A stretch of DNA of 64,000 nt, from positions 25,774,888-25,838,887 of the forward strand of contig NC_081139.1 in the NCBI RefSeq assembly GCF_958295425.1, in the 5' to 3' direction. The notes under the pieces were generated by a model. The model made no database searches. It saw nothing but the letters and a program-made list of their open reading frames with translations, and had not been told where the DNA came from. The position numbers and the translations under genes were made by a program. Origin of the DNA: Solea solea. Taxonomy: Eukaryota > Chordata > Actinopteri > Pleuronectiformes > Soleidae. Within the stretch, counting starts at the first letter, position 1. Each line of letters starts with the position of its first letter. This document shows positions 41,483 to 56,516 of the stretch, in pieces.

Positions 41483-44400
41483 GATAATGATAATAATATA
41501 ATAATAATAATAATAATAATACATATATAAATATATGATGAACAGATTTGGCCCTTCTTATTGCAGCTGTACATTTATTTCTAATCTGCCTAAATGCAAG
41601 CCAGTGACCTGGGTCCCCAGTGCGCCTAGCAAGCATCCAGGCTTTATTTCTTTTTTTAAGTTAGGTTAAGTTAAGTTAAGTTAAGATATTTCTGCTGGAA
41701 ACCATGGACTAAACCTATTTTGAGTTCTTAATTTTTTAAAAGGGGTGTGATTATCCACTGTGTGTGTGTGAGTGAGTGACAGGTAGAGAGTTGGAGGCAG
41801 CAGCTTGGGGAGAGAAGCTCTTCATCTTAGCAAATAAATAGTATTTTTGCCGATGGCAGTGGGAAAAACAGGTTGAGACATGGATGACGTCGCCAGCTGT
41901 CTTATACACACGGTTAGCTTGAACTGTGCTTGGTTCCCACAGATCTCTGTGCAGTCGTAACTATCTGGGTCAAGTGTCTCTGGTTCTCTGCAGTGCAGCT
42001 GGTGGGAAAAAAGCACATGAAGGAGAAGAAGTCATGGTTAAAAAGATTGAGAATTGACACATTGCCCCAGTGTCTTACATGTAATGCTTCATATTATACT
42101 AACTAGGTGTTCCCAAATGTTTGGTCAAGACACTTAACCTCACGCTGCTCCTGACGCCTGTGTGAAAATGGGTGTGAAATGTGATGGAGAAATGCACTGC
42201 AGATAGATGTATGAAGTGTGAGTGAATGGGACTAGAAAAGTGCTTTATAAATACTGACCACAGACATTTCTGACAAATTAATCACAACTTATAGAAAAAT
42301 GGATACATGCATCGTTGAAATTCTATATACATTTTAATGACTTTATAGTCCGTTCATTGAAATACAGCCTGTTCTTTTTCATTAACAAAGCCAGGCTCGC
42401 TTCATGGTGAGGTGAATAATGTGTTCGGGTGCACATACAGTAATGTACATAGTGCATAGTGTCTGGATTGTGCAGCGGGATTATTTGCACAGCTCACACA
42501 GGGTTACCTTTATAGTTCAATAAATGTCTCAGCGGGGCACACTCCAAGAATATAACTAAATGCTTTTAACATCATGTACACTGTCATAAAGGTTCTCGAG
42601 TAGCACACCTTTTTTTAAGTACCTATGTGTACAAAGTACCTATAAGTACAAATGTGAGTGTAAAATAAATGAATGTAAATGAACACAAGCATATCTAAAT
42701 TCAATTAGTTTAAAAGCATATTTGTGTGTGAAGAATGATTCTCTACGGATGGAACTTGTGTGCACTTACACACTACAGTACATGCACTTATATCACACTC
42801 AAATGCATTATGGGAAATAAAAGAAAACCTTTAAATCAAGTTAAAAGCATGTAGAATTTCCTCGTACTGCAGCGACTGCAGCGTCACATCCTGTCTGTCA
42901 CCGTATCAACAACAACAGCAGACATTGTCTTTCATTAGTTGTTTTACTTGTGAGCCCTGAGGGATTCAGCATGACCTAAAATTAAAAAAAATAATTTTAA
43001 ATGTAAAGTGGCGCACTGCTGCATCCCTCTATGCAGAGCCTCTGCTAAATTCTATAATAAATCGCTCAACACTCTTGTAGAACATCTCTGCATAGTTGGC
43101 TGATAGCTTATTGTGAATAAAACCAACAACTTTACAATGTACAGGACATAATTATACAGCTTCGACTGAATACATTTGAGCTGTTAATTACAATTACATT
43201 ATTTATAAGGTGTTATATTCTGATATAAAAAAGAAAAACCCAAACAAACAAAAGAAGTAAAGGTTATAAAACTGAATCCCCAGTAGACGGGCTGACATTC
43301 TCTCTGCAAAGGGCACCTTCCCTCTTCAGTGTCTGCTTATGACCCCTCTCATTTACACAAGTAAATTATTGGAAACAAAGATGTGTCGGATAGCTGGAGC
43401 TGCACTTTCACACAGAATGGGGTATAGCATAAGTGCTGACTGCGCGTTGTTCGGTCAGTGTCCTTGGCTTGCTTGTACACAAGCCTTTGATGATGTCAGT
43501 AATAACATCATTTTTAATTATTAAGCACAATATCAAGTTAAAATCAGGATTATCTTGAATAACTCAAGTGCTCTCTGGCTGTTGTGATGACATTGACATA
43601 ACAGTACAGTCACAACATTTTGGATCAGTGAGGTAATGTTATGGTAATAGTAGTTTTTTGGAGCATTTACTTGTAGTAACAATGTAATGATGTGTTAATA
43701 AATAGGTCATCTTTCAGTAATCCCATGTTTCAGGTAATAGCTTAGTGATGATTACTTTAGGCTAAAATCAGTATAATACTCAGCCCACTTCTTAGCATTT
43801 TTCTAAATCAGCCAAAGGGTGGATTTACAGTACTGTGCAGAAGTCTTAGGCGGAGGAGGAGGATCATTATTTCTATTTCTAGGTATTAAGTATTTAGCGT
43901 GATCTACCCTTACACTTGAACAATAACAAGTTCTGCTAATACTGGAGTGGAACCTTAATTGATGTTACTGGTAAATCCTGTGTTTGTCCTACTATTTTAC
44001 CATTTAAAGAATTATCTGCTGTAAAAAACGTCTATTACGCCAGGTTTATTTAAGACATGCTTGAGCGTTACATGCACATGTTGCATGAGTTAAACTCATT
44101 GACAGCTCACTAATATATAAGACCAGCTTTACGTCGCATCACTTCATTCCAAATTCCAATGATCACAGAATTTGACAGACAGAATAAACAACAGAGCTGG
44201 TGGTGCCTCCATGCATGCTGGTTCTTAGGGGCACAGAGGACTCACACTGCACAGTCAGCACTGTGCCGTACTTCAATCAACCCGACTTGGAAAAAACTGA
44301 AACGTCTTGAACACAACAGGAAGCAGTATTATGTGTGCAGTATTGTGTACCAGGATCAGCTCATAGATTCAGTCTCTCTTAAAATATGTGCATATAAATG

Positions 44401-47400
44401 CATCACATAATAATGTAGGGCTTAAATAGCTTTCACATTCCAATAATTGCCAAAAGCCATGCAGTTCCCCATTTTCCACAAATAACGTCACAGATTGTTA
44501 TTTTGCATTTAAATGATGGAAATCCCCGCTGGCAGAATCTGCCTCTACTTATTCCACTTGTTATACAACAGCTCTAAAATACTGATCTGTCCCACTTGTC
44601 TTCTATGCCTGAGGTTTGATCAGATATTTTGTGTGCAGGGGTCCAGGTGGAACTTCCTCTTTGCCTTCATGGCGTTTCCAGCCGTGCTGCAGCTCTGTGT
44701 GCTGCCTTTCCTCCCAGAAAGTCCCCGCTACCTGCTGATGGAGAGGAAGGACGAGGCGGGAGCAGAAAGAGGTATTGCACACACCAACAGAAACCTTTGT
44801 CTTCTGTGTCATTGATGCCGCCTATATATTTGGACTTACTGTATGTTTTAAGAGTAACCTTTTCAGTTCAGTTCAGTTATATTTTATTGCCAAGGTCCAA
44901 CAATCACAACCAATCCTGGTGCTTGAAAAATGATTGTACCCAGTAAAGAATGTCCCTCTGAAGGGAAATGAAAGAGTTTCCTGTTACCTGCGTCTCAGTA
45001 TGCTAAAGTCTCTAAGTTCCAGTGTGGAAGAAGTAGTGACATATAATGGTGAGACTGCAGATTAGTAACAAACAGTGGGCGATCTCCTTTTCCCAAGAGT
45101 GTCTGGGAACTATGGCGGCCTTTGCGCTGCAGAGAGGATGCCGCTCTTCTTTTGTGTGCGTGGAAAGCTGATGCATGAAGTGTAACTGGGTTGTCTGTTT
45201 GGGGTGCTGTAGAAACTGCTTCTGTTGGCCTCTGTAAAGCAAGATCCTGGAGAAAAGAACAAATGACTGGAACGCTGTATAATGGAGAACCCCATAAATG
45301 TGTAACTACACTGAAAAAAACAAAAGGGTTGATGCACCTAGAAAGTATTACTCTAACTGGTAACACATGAATGAATTAAGTTCGCGTTGACTTTATACTT
45401 GGTTCATTTTGTTTCTAAATGATCTTAATGATCATTTAGGTGTTTCCATTTGCAGTAATAGTTTTAAGTTTGTCAACCATTTTCTTTTTTCAGTGCAGTT
45501 ATACATTTATAGGGTTTTCCAGTATACACTACTTGTCTTAACTCTGAATTCTAATGAATTTTCACTGTGGTTAATGAACACATGCACACACACAGCAGAG
45601 ATCTACCCTGTTGTTGTATGTCTATTTTTGTCACCGCCTCTATCATCTCACTCAAATATCTCCTCCTTCAGTGTGACATTGTGTAACAATGGCTGTGAGG
45701 TGTGTATGTCATTCACTTTCACAGTTGTGTTTGATTTCACAGACATTAGACTGACAGGGAGGGCGAGTAGCTAAAAACTACCATATGCGTCACTAGGTTT
45801 ACATTTAATGTAAACATAGTTCTCTCAGGAAACTACAGAAATCTGTTTAGTAGATGTGGTGTAAGATTTCACAGTTGCCCCATAGGGGCAATTGATTAGC
45901 CATTGCCAACGCCACCGTGTCGCAGCTGTAGGCAAAAATGTATACTCTGGACCAATTCTGAAAGTTTTGGAAATTATTATACACACACACATTTATAAAC
46001 ATAAACACCAGAGTGAAAAGTCCCAGAATTCCCATTTATACTAAATCACCCTAATTTACAAATTACAGTATGTTTATTAAAAGCAATTCAACTGTAAATG
46101 TAATGAAAAAGTTCAGAATAAGCTGTTTATCACAGATCACACTGGATTCCAATGGGTCCTTGATATCCTTAAAAGTGTCAATTTGAACCCCCCCCCAAAA
46201 AACTTTCAACGCTTTGAAAACCGCCCTAAAATAGACATGGGTCATTGAAAGTTCTTGAATTTGTGCAAGACAGAAGTGAAGTTGATATTTAGGTAAATGT
46301 CTCCCTTGTTTGTCAAAGACTGACTTTGACCAAGATCCAAAAGACAATCACTTCCAGTCCAGATGCAGAGTGTTCTGCAAATCAATAAAAGTTATGGGCC
46401 CTCCCATCTTAAGCTGTGTCAGCAAATTCGGCACTTGAATTTGAAGGAATTGGTCCTGGAAAGTTCTTGAAAAGTCCTTGATTAACTAACATTTTAATCG
46501 TTTGATTGCACATTTCATTTTGGCTATGCAAAACCAAATAATAATAATAATGAAAGAATTACATTTAAATAAAATGTGAAAACCATAAAACAGATATACT
46601 GTAAATACTAACTGAATTTAGGCCATAACCTAAATAATAATAATAATAAAATCCTAACTTTCAGAATCAGTTCCTCAGGCCTTACATAAGCCTTACTTTA
46701 AAACATTTGTGTAAAGTCACAGGATTAATCACAAAAACCAATACACAAACACAAAAGGCGTCATCATGAGCAGCACTGGTACAACAGCTGTCAGTGTTTA
46801 ACTTAACTCCAACTGCTGATAATTATAGATTTTTCTATTAATGCTTCCCCACAGTTTTTAAACCATCTGAAACAGATGTTAACATCCCATAGTTGTCGCT
46901 GGTGTGCCTAACCCTGCAAAAATCTGCATAACACTCAGGTGCTTGTGAGTGTGTCTATTTAAATGAAATTTAAATGTGGTTTAAATGCTCTGAACTCAGA
47001 TTTGCCCTCCACTTTGATGCAATAATTCTCCCTGCAGAAAAAAAGTGCCCATGACAGTGTGGAGGTTGGAGGCCTTTGCTAGCATTGCTAGCGTTGGATA
47101 GCGTGCTACATTTGGGCTGTCTCCTCTTCTCTTCCCTCATCGCTGTTTATTTAGTCCCACTTACTTTTGCAATTCTGCTTTCTCTCCATTGTGTCCACAT
47201 TAACTCGTTGTGTATTGTGTTTTCCGCTTGTTCTTCTTCTTCCTCCGTGTGTGTAGTGGTTAGCGTAGCGACATTACTGCCTCCCCGTCCTCCGAGCAAA
47301 ACACAGTGCTCTGTTTAAACAGTAGTCAAAGGCAGTGCCGGCCCTGAGTAATTTGGTGCCCTAGGCAAGATTTTAGCTGGCGCCCCCTTGCATCGCGGCA

Positions 47401-50400
47401 GTCAATTTCACAATCAACTTTCATACAATCACACAGAAACTGCATGTGTGTATTCAAGATTTTATTTCTTTGAGTAAAAAATATCACACCAAATAAAAAC
47501 TAAAGAAAGAAACAAGTGATAAAATTAAAAAGGACAGGAGCACCTGATGCTGTGTCACTGGACTGTGCAGAGGTAGATGGGACAGCAGCACCTGATGCTG
47601 TGTCATTGGGGGTGGTACTGAAATATTTATATTATATAAATAATATATATATATAATATAAACTATATTATTATAAATATAAGTGCATCTGAAGAGAGAA
47701 GAGAAGTATATGTGACGACTGCATGTTACATTTTAATAAAAAAACAGATGCTTGGTGTGCTATACATGAGACTAATATAGACTAATAATGAAAATGTGAT
47801 GAGATTCATTCAACTTTATTGTCATTGCAATGCAATTCAGTCTAACCAGCGTGCAAAAACCAGTAAAGTGCAGTGAAATGAATATATATGTACTGTATAT
47901 ATAGCCTATGAATGATATGGGAAAGCTAAGGTATGAAATATTAACAGTAATACACTTTAACTGCACTTTAACACTGATGTAAACTTTAACAAACATAAAC
48001 TGTGACACATAAAACCAAAGGCTTACAACCACCCTATTACAAAGGGGATGGACAACTAAAAGCATTTGAACTGACATACAAGCAGGAAAGACACCTGTAA
48101 AATAACACCTGAACAGGCCTAATGTTAAGTTTCCAAACGTCCCTGATGAATTTAAGGTGGAGTCACATTAACACACGTCGACTCAGCTATTTATTGATTA
48201 TTAAACAATGTTGCTATCGTCCGAAGTAAGCTAGCAAGCAAACACTCTGCTCCAACAACGGTCATTTGCTATGACTTTATGTCGCTGTGGGCTTATATAA
48301 TATTTCGAAATAATAGTAATAATGGCACTGGTAAAAAAAAAAAAAATATAGTATTTATAATTTTTAAAAAATATTTTTTTTTTTTTTTTTCTCCGTTTTC
48401 GGCGCCCCCTGCGGATGACGGCGCCCCTAGCATTTGCCTATACTGCCTATGCCCAGGGCCGGCTCTGGTCAAAGGCCACCTTACTCGAGTTATTTTAGGA
48501 ATCGTTTCAGTCCTAATATATAATATATGTCATAATATATAGACTAAATTAGAATTCCAAGAAGGAAGAGTTTAAGCAGATCTCAGTTTTCCAGCTTCTT
48601 TTAACCTCCTTCAACTCTCGACCATAGTGTGATCCTGTCAAGTGATGCTGTAACATAAAGGTAGCAGCAGGAGGTCGAGGCATAGCTCAATATGCTGTAA
48701 AATAAAACTTTAATCAGTTTTCTCTGGAGTGCCTTGAGGACTTTGATGTACATGTCCATACTATATAGATCAGTGGTTCTCAAAGTGGGGTTCGAGGATC
48801 TCTGGGGATCCATGGACCATAGCTTGTGTGCAAATATTCAGACTTCTGGATGCTCCAGGAGGAGTGTGTAGCTGTTAGTTAGGATGGCTGCATCAGCGGG
48901 AGCTCACATCAAAAGACGTGGAAGTGGAATATCGCTCTGTTTTGAGCACAGCTGTGACTGCAGTTCATTTAGTGAAGATGAGGAAACTGACATCAATTGG
49001 GTTTGGATGGCTGTGAAGTGAGATGATGCTGAATGTGACGCTGCAATGTCGCTCTGAAGTGTGACGGCTCTGTGGTAGTTTTGCAGTGAATATTTAAGCC
49101 AAGCAGAGAGACTTCAGATTAAAGGGGATAGTAAGGGTTTGAAATTTCCTGCATCTAGCAGGAATTAGCAAGCAATTCACAGCAGGGTGAAACTTTTTTT
49201 TTTCCACCATTCAGTTCCTGCACGGCATAGCACGGCTGCATGAAACTGCTGTGATGTCGTTTTATACGTGACACACAAACTAGTGACTTGTAAAGCAGTT
49301 GTTTTCAGTGTAACTGAGTCATTAGAAAGATTAGTTCGGTAGTTCCTGCATGACCGGAGCACAGACTTCGTCTGATACAGTCACTGGACTAAATTACGGC
49401 GGAAGGGGTTGTGATGCGTCTCGCCGCTCTCGAACGCTGGCTTTCGGCAGTGCTGTCGCTAAATACACCAGACTCCTCTGTTAAATATTGAGATTTTAGA
49501 CATTTTCTTGCTATATGTTTTTAACTGATCACTCAGCAGGAGAAGGAAGTCATGCATTGTGTGAAATGAGTAGGTCTAGCCCACACAACTGACGGGTTCC
49601 CCTTTAATTCCGGCAGGCTGTACACCGAGAGGTTAAAGTCCTGTCTCTCCAAGTCTGACGGAACGAAAACAAAAACAAACGCAACGTGAGAAACGTGCTG
49701 CAAAAATTATCTGCAGAAAGAAACAAAACACATGCATCAACAGAAACACGCTGCAAAAACAAAACGACGCAAAACCGAAAACACCCACAAACCCCAAATC
49801 ACACGGAGGTCAGAGAACACACACAAGCCCCAAAACGCACGCAGGACAGAGAACACACACAAACCCCAAATCACACGCAGGACAGAGAACACACACAAAC
49901 CCCAAAACACACGCAGGACAGAGAACACACACAAACCCCAAAACACACGCAGGACAGAGAACACACACAAACCCCAAAACACACGCAGGACAGAGAACAC
50001 ACACAAACCCCAAAACACACGCAGGACAGAGAACACACACAAACCCCAAATCACACGCAGGACAGAGAACACACACAAACCCCAAAACACACGCAGGACA
50101 GAGAACACACACAAACCCCAAATCGCACGCAGGACAGAGAACACACACAAACCCCAAAACGCACGCAGGACAGAGAACACACACAAACCCCAAAACGCAC
50201 GCAGGACAGAGAACACACACAAACCCCAAAACACACGCAGGACAGGGAACACACACAAACACCAAAACGCAAGCTGGATAGAGAACACACACAAACCCCA
50301 AATCACACGCAGGACAGAGAACACACACAAACCCCAAAACACACGCAGGACAGAGAACACACACAAACCCCAAAACACACGCAGGACAGAGAACACACAC

Positions 50401-53400
50401 AAACCCCAAAACACACGCAGGACAGGGAACACACACAAACACCAAAACACACGCAGGACAGGGAACACACACAAACCCCAAAACACACGCAGGACAGAGA
50501 ACACACACAAACCCCAAAACACACGCAGGACAGGGAACACACACAAACACCAAAATGCACGCAGGATAGAGAACACACACAAACCCCAAAACGCACGCAG
50601 GACAGAGAACACACACAAACCCCAAAACACACGCAGGACAGAGAACACACACAAACCCCAAAACACACGCAGGACAGAGAACACACACAAACCCCAAAAC
50701 ACACGCAGGACAGGGAACACACACAAACACCAAAACGCACGCTGGATAGAGAACACACACAAACCCCAAATCACACGCAGGACAGAGAACACACACAAAC
50801 CCCAAAACACACGCAGGACAGAGAACACACACAAACCCCAAAACATACGCAGGACAGAGAACACACAGAAACCCCAAATCACACGCAGGACAGAGTCGTG
50901 GGATCATTTATTAATTTTTTGGACCTGCAGCCAATTATTATTATTTTTAAATAGTTTAGGTAATACTAGAGGAAATAGAGATGCATCAACACAGACACAG
51001 GTGTGTGATGATCTGAGATTGAGAGACAAATATGGACAAGTACAATAATTTCCTTTAAATGCTACTAACCTGGAATATAAATTACAACCGTAACTTGTCT
51101 CTGCACAGATTTCTGATTTGAACAACAATAAAATAAAACAGTATTTCTATAACAATAGTTTATCAACAACATCATCATCAAGCTTCCTAACTCTTCTCTT
51201 TAGTCCATTAATGTAAATTCTTCTGAATCTTCTTTTTGTATTGTTATTATTTTGGAGTTTATTTTATTTTTTTATTCTTTTATTCTTTTTTTATTTTTAC
51301 AATTATCCAGGCTCCCCCAAAGAAAAGCTCTACAAAATGAAAATAGAAATAAGAAACATGAACACAAAAAAAACAAAAAACCCAAGGCTAAAGAAATCCA
51401 AAGACGATTGTCCAAACAAAAAGCGCCTGGATAAAACTTTGGTGCCTGCAACACAGATTTCAGACAAAAGATGAAATCAATAAAATCTATTTCTGCTTGA
51501 GTCTACAATCTCTGTAGAAGATTTGACATCACACATGATGATTCACTGCTGCCCCTATCAGTGGAGATCACATGAGTTATGCAGTAAACTTGTGCTTTAG
51601 ATCATGAACTTGTTACTTGGAAAACTTTCTCCACTGTCCGGGGTCACACACCTCAGAAAGTTTGAAAGCTTTTTATAGACGGGCGCTATCTTGTGTTGCC
51701 TGTGCTCTGTGAAATGGAAGATCCAGTTTGTTTCATGTGAGCACAACTTTTAGCAAGAACTTGGTGTCGAGGGGGAAATGAAGGAGTACCTTATTCTGCA
51801 ACACTCTGACCAAACATAACTCAGCAGAAGGACTGAATATAAACCTGTCAAGAATTAAACAGGATTTACAAAGAGACATAAGAGATTCAGAAGTTGAAAT
51901 ATATTCACGTGTATTAGATGAAACTGCCACATCCCAGTGTGTGACGGTGTGATATCATGGCAGCATCTGCTCACCTGTCTCATTTATTTGACAAGAATCA
52001 CCTATTAACAATACCTGATATGAATATAATATGATATTATGAAGACGACGTGACGCTTGCACCACAGGTGTCTAATACGGAGAAGGATTTTCATTAAATC
52101 CCATCACACATTCCAGCTCGGATTAATGAGGAGGAACAATTTTGCTTTAAAGTGCTTGAGGGCAATGTCGTTATAGCTGAGAGCATGAAAATGGCCCGAG
52201 TGATGCATATATATTGCATGTGATGTCAGTTAATGTGAAAGAGCTGATATATCCACATGTCAGCGACAAACAAAAGTTGTGATCGTGTCTCAAACAGCAA
52301 AGAGCTCTCACCACAAATTAGAAACGCTGCAATTATGTTTATAATGCAAAACACATTTTTTTTGCAGCACTGCGAAAGAGCAGAGTGCAAGGACATGACT
52401 TCAGCTCCGCAGTGTTGTGCACATTACTCAGGAAGGGTAATAATTCATTCCATATTACTCTTTTATAAAGTTATGTTATTACTTCACCATTATTAATGCC
52501 TAGTATTGCTTCAGATGTGACATACCATAGCACGCCACGCACACATGTAATTATAAGAGGAGTAAAATAATCGACAAGAACCAGAAACAGCAGGACCAAA
52601 TGAAATGAGATGAGCACAGATACAAATGAAGCAGGAAATAAAGAGAACATATTACACAAAGAGGGCAAACAGTATAAATGCAAAGAATCCTCAATCACAA
52701 CACTTGGCAGTGATGGCCTCGGTAAAACCCAATTTACATTACAGTTGGGGCACTTTCTCAAAATGCAATAAAGTTTAAATCTGTAATTTAACTTATACTG
52801 AGGGCCTTTCTTTGTTTACAGGACTCCCGCTTCCTCACTCAGTCCAAAAACAGGCTAAATCGGGGATTAGGTTAGTTGGACTCTAAAGAGGTTGCTCCTC
52901 TCTGGTCCTGCGATGGAACCTGCCTTTCGCTCTGTGCTATATTGCAAAGGTCTTTTTACCATCTACAGTTCATAATATCATGAATAGATTCACGGAGGGA
53001 GAAATCTCAGTTTGTGTTTTTACGCGTCTGCACTTTCAACAGGCAGAGTTTGCACTTTGTAACATGTTTGCACCCATTTCAGTTAATGTTAATCCAAATA
53101 ATAATAATCAGAATAAAACATCACACATTTAGAGCCACAGACTATCGGCAGCCGGAGCGCAGACCAAAAAACACGTGAGGAGATGTATAAAGAACGACTG
53201 ATTATGCATTTCCACATATTTTCGAAAACTGTGGGTGAAAGCGCACGTCTCCCACCTTTAGCAGCGTGCGTTTGACTGCATAAGTGGAACATTGTGGAGA
53301 GAATGGCAATAGCCATCCCAGACCAAGTAGATGAGCTGAGGAGATTTCCTACTCACTGAATTTCTGATATATTTTTCTGGAAGGAAGCAGCCGCATGATG

Positions 53401-56400
53401 GATAAAGGGATAGACTCATGTGTCAAGTTTCCCTGACACATGATTTCCTAACCTCGACCCCTAACCCATCTGACTCCAGATGTGTGTATTTGGTTACATT
53501 GCCATTTAAAAATGATAATTGTGACAATAAAAAAAGTTTGTAACTTTCACTATTAAATAAGGTCTGAAGGGACCATTGGCCCCGAGAATCTTCACATTAT
53601 CAAATTTGGCCCTCATTAAAAAGTTTGGACACCCCACACACCGTGCAGTCAGCGTGAACTATGCGTCTAAGGTAATCCAGGTGTGTTCTTTACAGTGTGC
53701 TCATTGGGACATTGGGCATTAATGCTGTGCCATCTGTCTCTGTTTATAGCTGCTCTCACCAAATAAATGCTCTAATATAGAGTCTGTTCAGTAAGATAGA
53801 AGCAAACGCGTATTTTATTATATTTTTAACTGGTGCAGAGGACAAAATGAGAAGCAAACGGTATAAAAACTTGGATATAGAAACCAGAAAAAAAGTAATT
53901 GTGGTAAAATTTAAAGCATGTTTGTAAACGTATCCATTTATCTTTAAAGGTTTTGCTGAATTCATAACTGCTGTTGTATTGTGGTGATATAGAATTAGAG
54001 TGTTCCTGCTGCTTCATGAGACTATGAGACAGCTGGTGACAATAACTGGCTGTATGACCAACAATGAAATGATCAGTGCGTGGTTCACTACCTCACTGCT
54101 AGTTTGTCTAATTGCTGTAGATCCAGCCATCCATTTTCTACGGCTTTATCCTCCACAGGAGGGTCGTGGGGGGTGCTGTGCCAATCTCAGCCGACATAGG
54201 GCGATAGGTGGGGTCACACCCTGGACAGTTCGTCAGTCCATCACAGGGACACGTATGGAGACAAACAACCATTCACTCTCACACCTATGGTCAATTTAAA
54301 GTGTCCAATTGACCTAATCCCCATATTGCATATATTTGGACTGTTGGAGGAAGCCGGAGATCCCGGAGAAAACCCACGCACACATGGGGAGAACATGCAA
54401 ACTCCATGCAGAAAGACTGCATATATATACACATATATATGTATATATATATATATATATGTATTTATATGTGTATATATATATATTTGTATGTGTATAT
54501 GTATATATGTATATATATGTATACACACACACATATATATATATATATATACATGCTTGTCCCCACCAACTCCTGCTCTGCTGCTGTATACACACAAATG
54601 CTCATGTATACACACAAACACTGCTGTATACACACAAATGCTGGCATTGGATGGACACAGAATTGCTTATTTGTGATCGATACTTCACAGTGTTTCACTA
54701 AATAGCACCCACATAAGTCTCAGCTCGCAGCCTTCGTTAGTTAAATGAATAAAAAGTGGCAGGTCAGCTGGTGTCAGGTAATCAGATTAGCACAAGGTGC
54801 AGTCAGGAGAGTGGATGTGTATATAAATTAGACCGGTTTCCAAATAAAAAGGCATCAATATCCTACAGGTTAACAAATGCACCACAAATGATCAATAACA
54901 TCAGGCAGTGATGAACGGTTTAGTCAGGCAGGTCCTTTAGGCTGTGTCCTGTCTCTGTTCTACAACATAATGACTTACTTTTAGCAGCCATTGCTTTGTA
55001 GAGATTTGCTTTTCTGGGTCATGTTCTCAAACTAGACCCACCACGTTGTCCCGTCCTGTAACTCCTGGGACTTAACTCAACAGAAGAAAGGATTAATGTA
55101 GTGGAAAGAAGTGACTTTACACCCTAATATTCCCTCTAGTGTCCTTTTAAGTTCTCTTCGAGTTCTTCAAATGATGAGCCATACTAGTAGGACCAAATTT
55201 GTAAATGACATTTAATCTGTGTATTAGTGATTTAAAGTTTTGTTCTTTCTTACCTCATTAGTCCAACTCAGTGGCAGTTGCTGGTCTTTGAAACAGGGGT
55301 AGCTCATTTTAGTTTTAGTTATTTATACATACATTTGGTTCCTTTTGTAGATAATGACCTGCCCACTGCCTAAACACACGTTGATAAAAATGAATGAATG
55401 AATAAACAACTGGTACAAGGAAATAAAACACACAAAAAACACTACTGGCTTCATTCGCAAAGTCTGCATGGGAACATAGTGTACATTTTTTACAGTGCTG
55501 TCAATCAAAAAGTGGCTCCCAGAGACACTGAGCTTCCCTGGAAGTGACAATTTGCCCTATTTATCTTTATCCAATCAGCGTCTCACTCACTTCAGTGAAA
55601 AAAACATGTTCTGTCCCAAATAGATCGTCACAGGAACGTATGCATCAGACGAGCTGTGAGTTCTCGCACACTTTGAGTTATGAAAGTTGAGATATGACAT
55701 TACATTCATTCATTCATCGTCTACTGCTTTATCCTCCACATGGGGATTGCTGGTGCCAGTCCCAGCTGACAAAGGGTGAAAGGCGAGGTGCACCGTGGAC
55801 AGGTTGCCTGTCCATCGCGAGGCCAACATATAGTAGAACAATCATTCACTCACACGTATGGGTGTCAAAAAAAACATTTATTCTGAGATGGCATCAGAAT
55901 GATTTATATATTATTTAATAGTTCAGTGCCTCACAATCTGCTTAGTTACTTTTAAGTAACTTTTAAGTTTACTTTTGAGGCGACAATTTGAATTAATATC
56001 CAGACCTCTCAGCTGGTTCTCAGGTTTGGAGAAGTGACCGTGACTGAGTGACAGATGCCGTGACGTCGAAACACACAAACGGCTCGCCGGATTCGTCTAT
56101 ACTCCAGCTTCATCAGCTGTGCAGCAGTGGGCAGGTGAATTCAAAACATGTGCATGCTTTTAACCCACTTTCTGTTCTTATGTCAGCATTTCAAAGGTTT
56201 TTGGGGAAGGAGGACGTGTCCCAGGAGCTAGAAGAGGTCAGACGGGAGGCTCAGAATCAGGGAAACCTACAAATCGTCTCTGTGTTACAGCTGATAAGGA
56301 GCCCTGCTGTCCGTTGGCAGCTCATCACAATCATCATCACCATGGCCTGCTATCAGCTGTGTGGCCTCAATGCTGTAAGCTGCTCTTCCTTGTCATTTTT

Positions 56401-56435
56401 TTAGACTGTATTTCTCCTCTTTTCATGTATGTATG

Positions 56436-56480
<45 letters not shown>

Positions 56481-56482
56481 GT

Positions 56483-56516
<34 letters not shown>

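Noticed and set aside
43829..44410. Tc1/mariner element with transposase
   Set aside because: Only a TACAGTACTGTGCAGAAGTC-like end was seen. The 83-codon frame at 44159 shows no transposase motif, and no second end was found.
49777..50895. CRISPR-like array (regular 36-bp period)
   Set aside because: Units are direct tandem repeats with no unique spacers, in a vertebrate intron with no cas genes.
49686..51048. Long open frames of 365-438 codons suggesting a repetitive secreted or structural protein
   Set aside because: The frames exist on both strands and in several phases because the 36-bp unit lacks stops. There is no splice context or non-repetitive domain, and the array sits within an slc2a9 intron.
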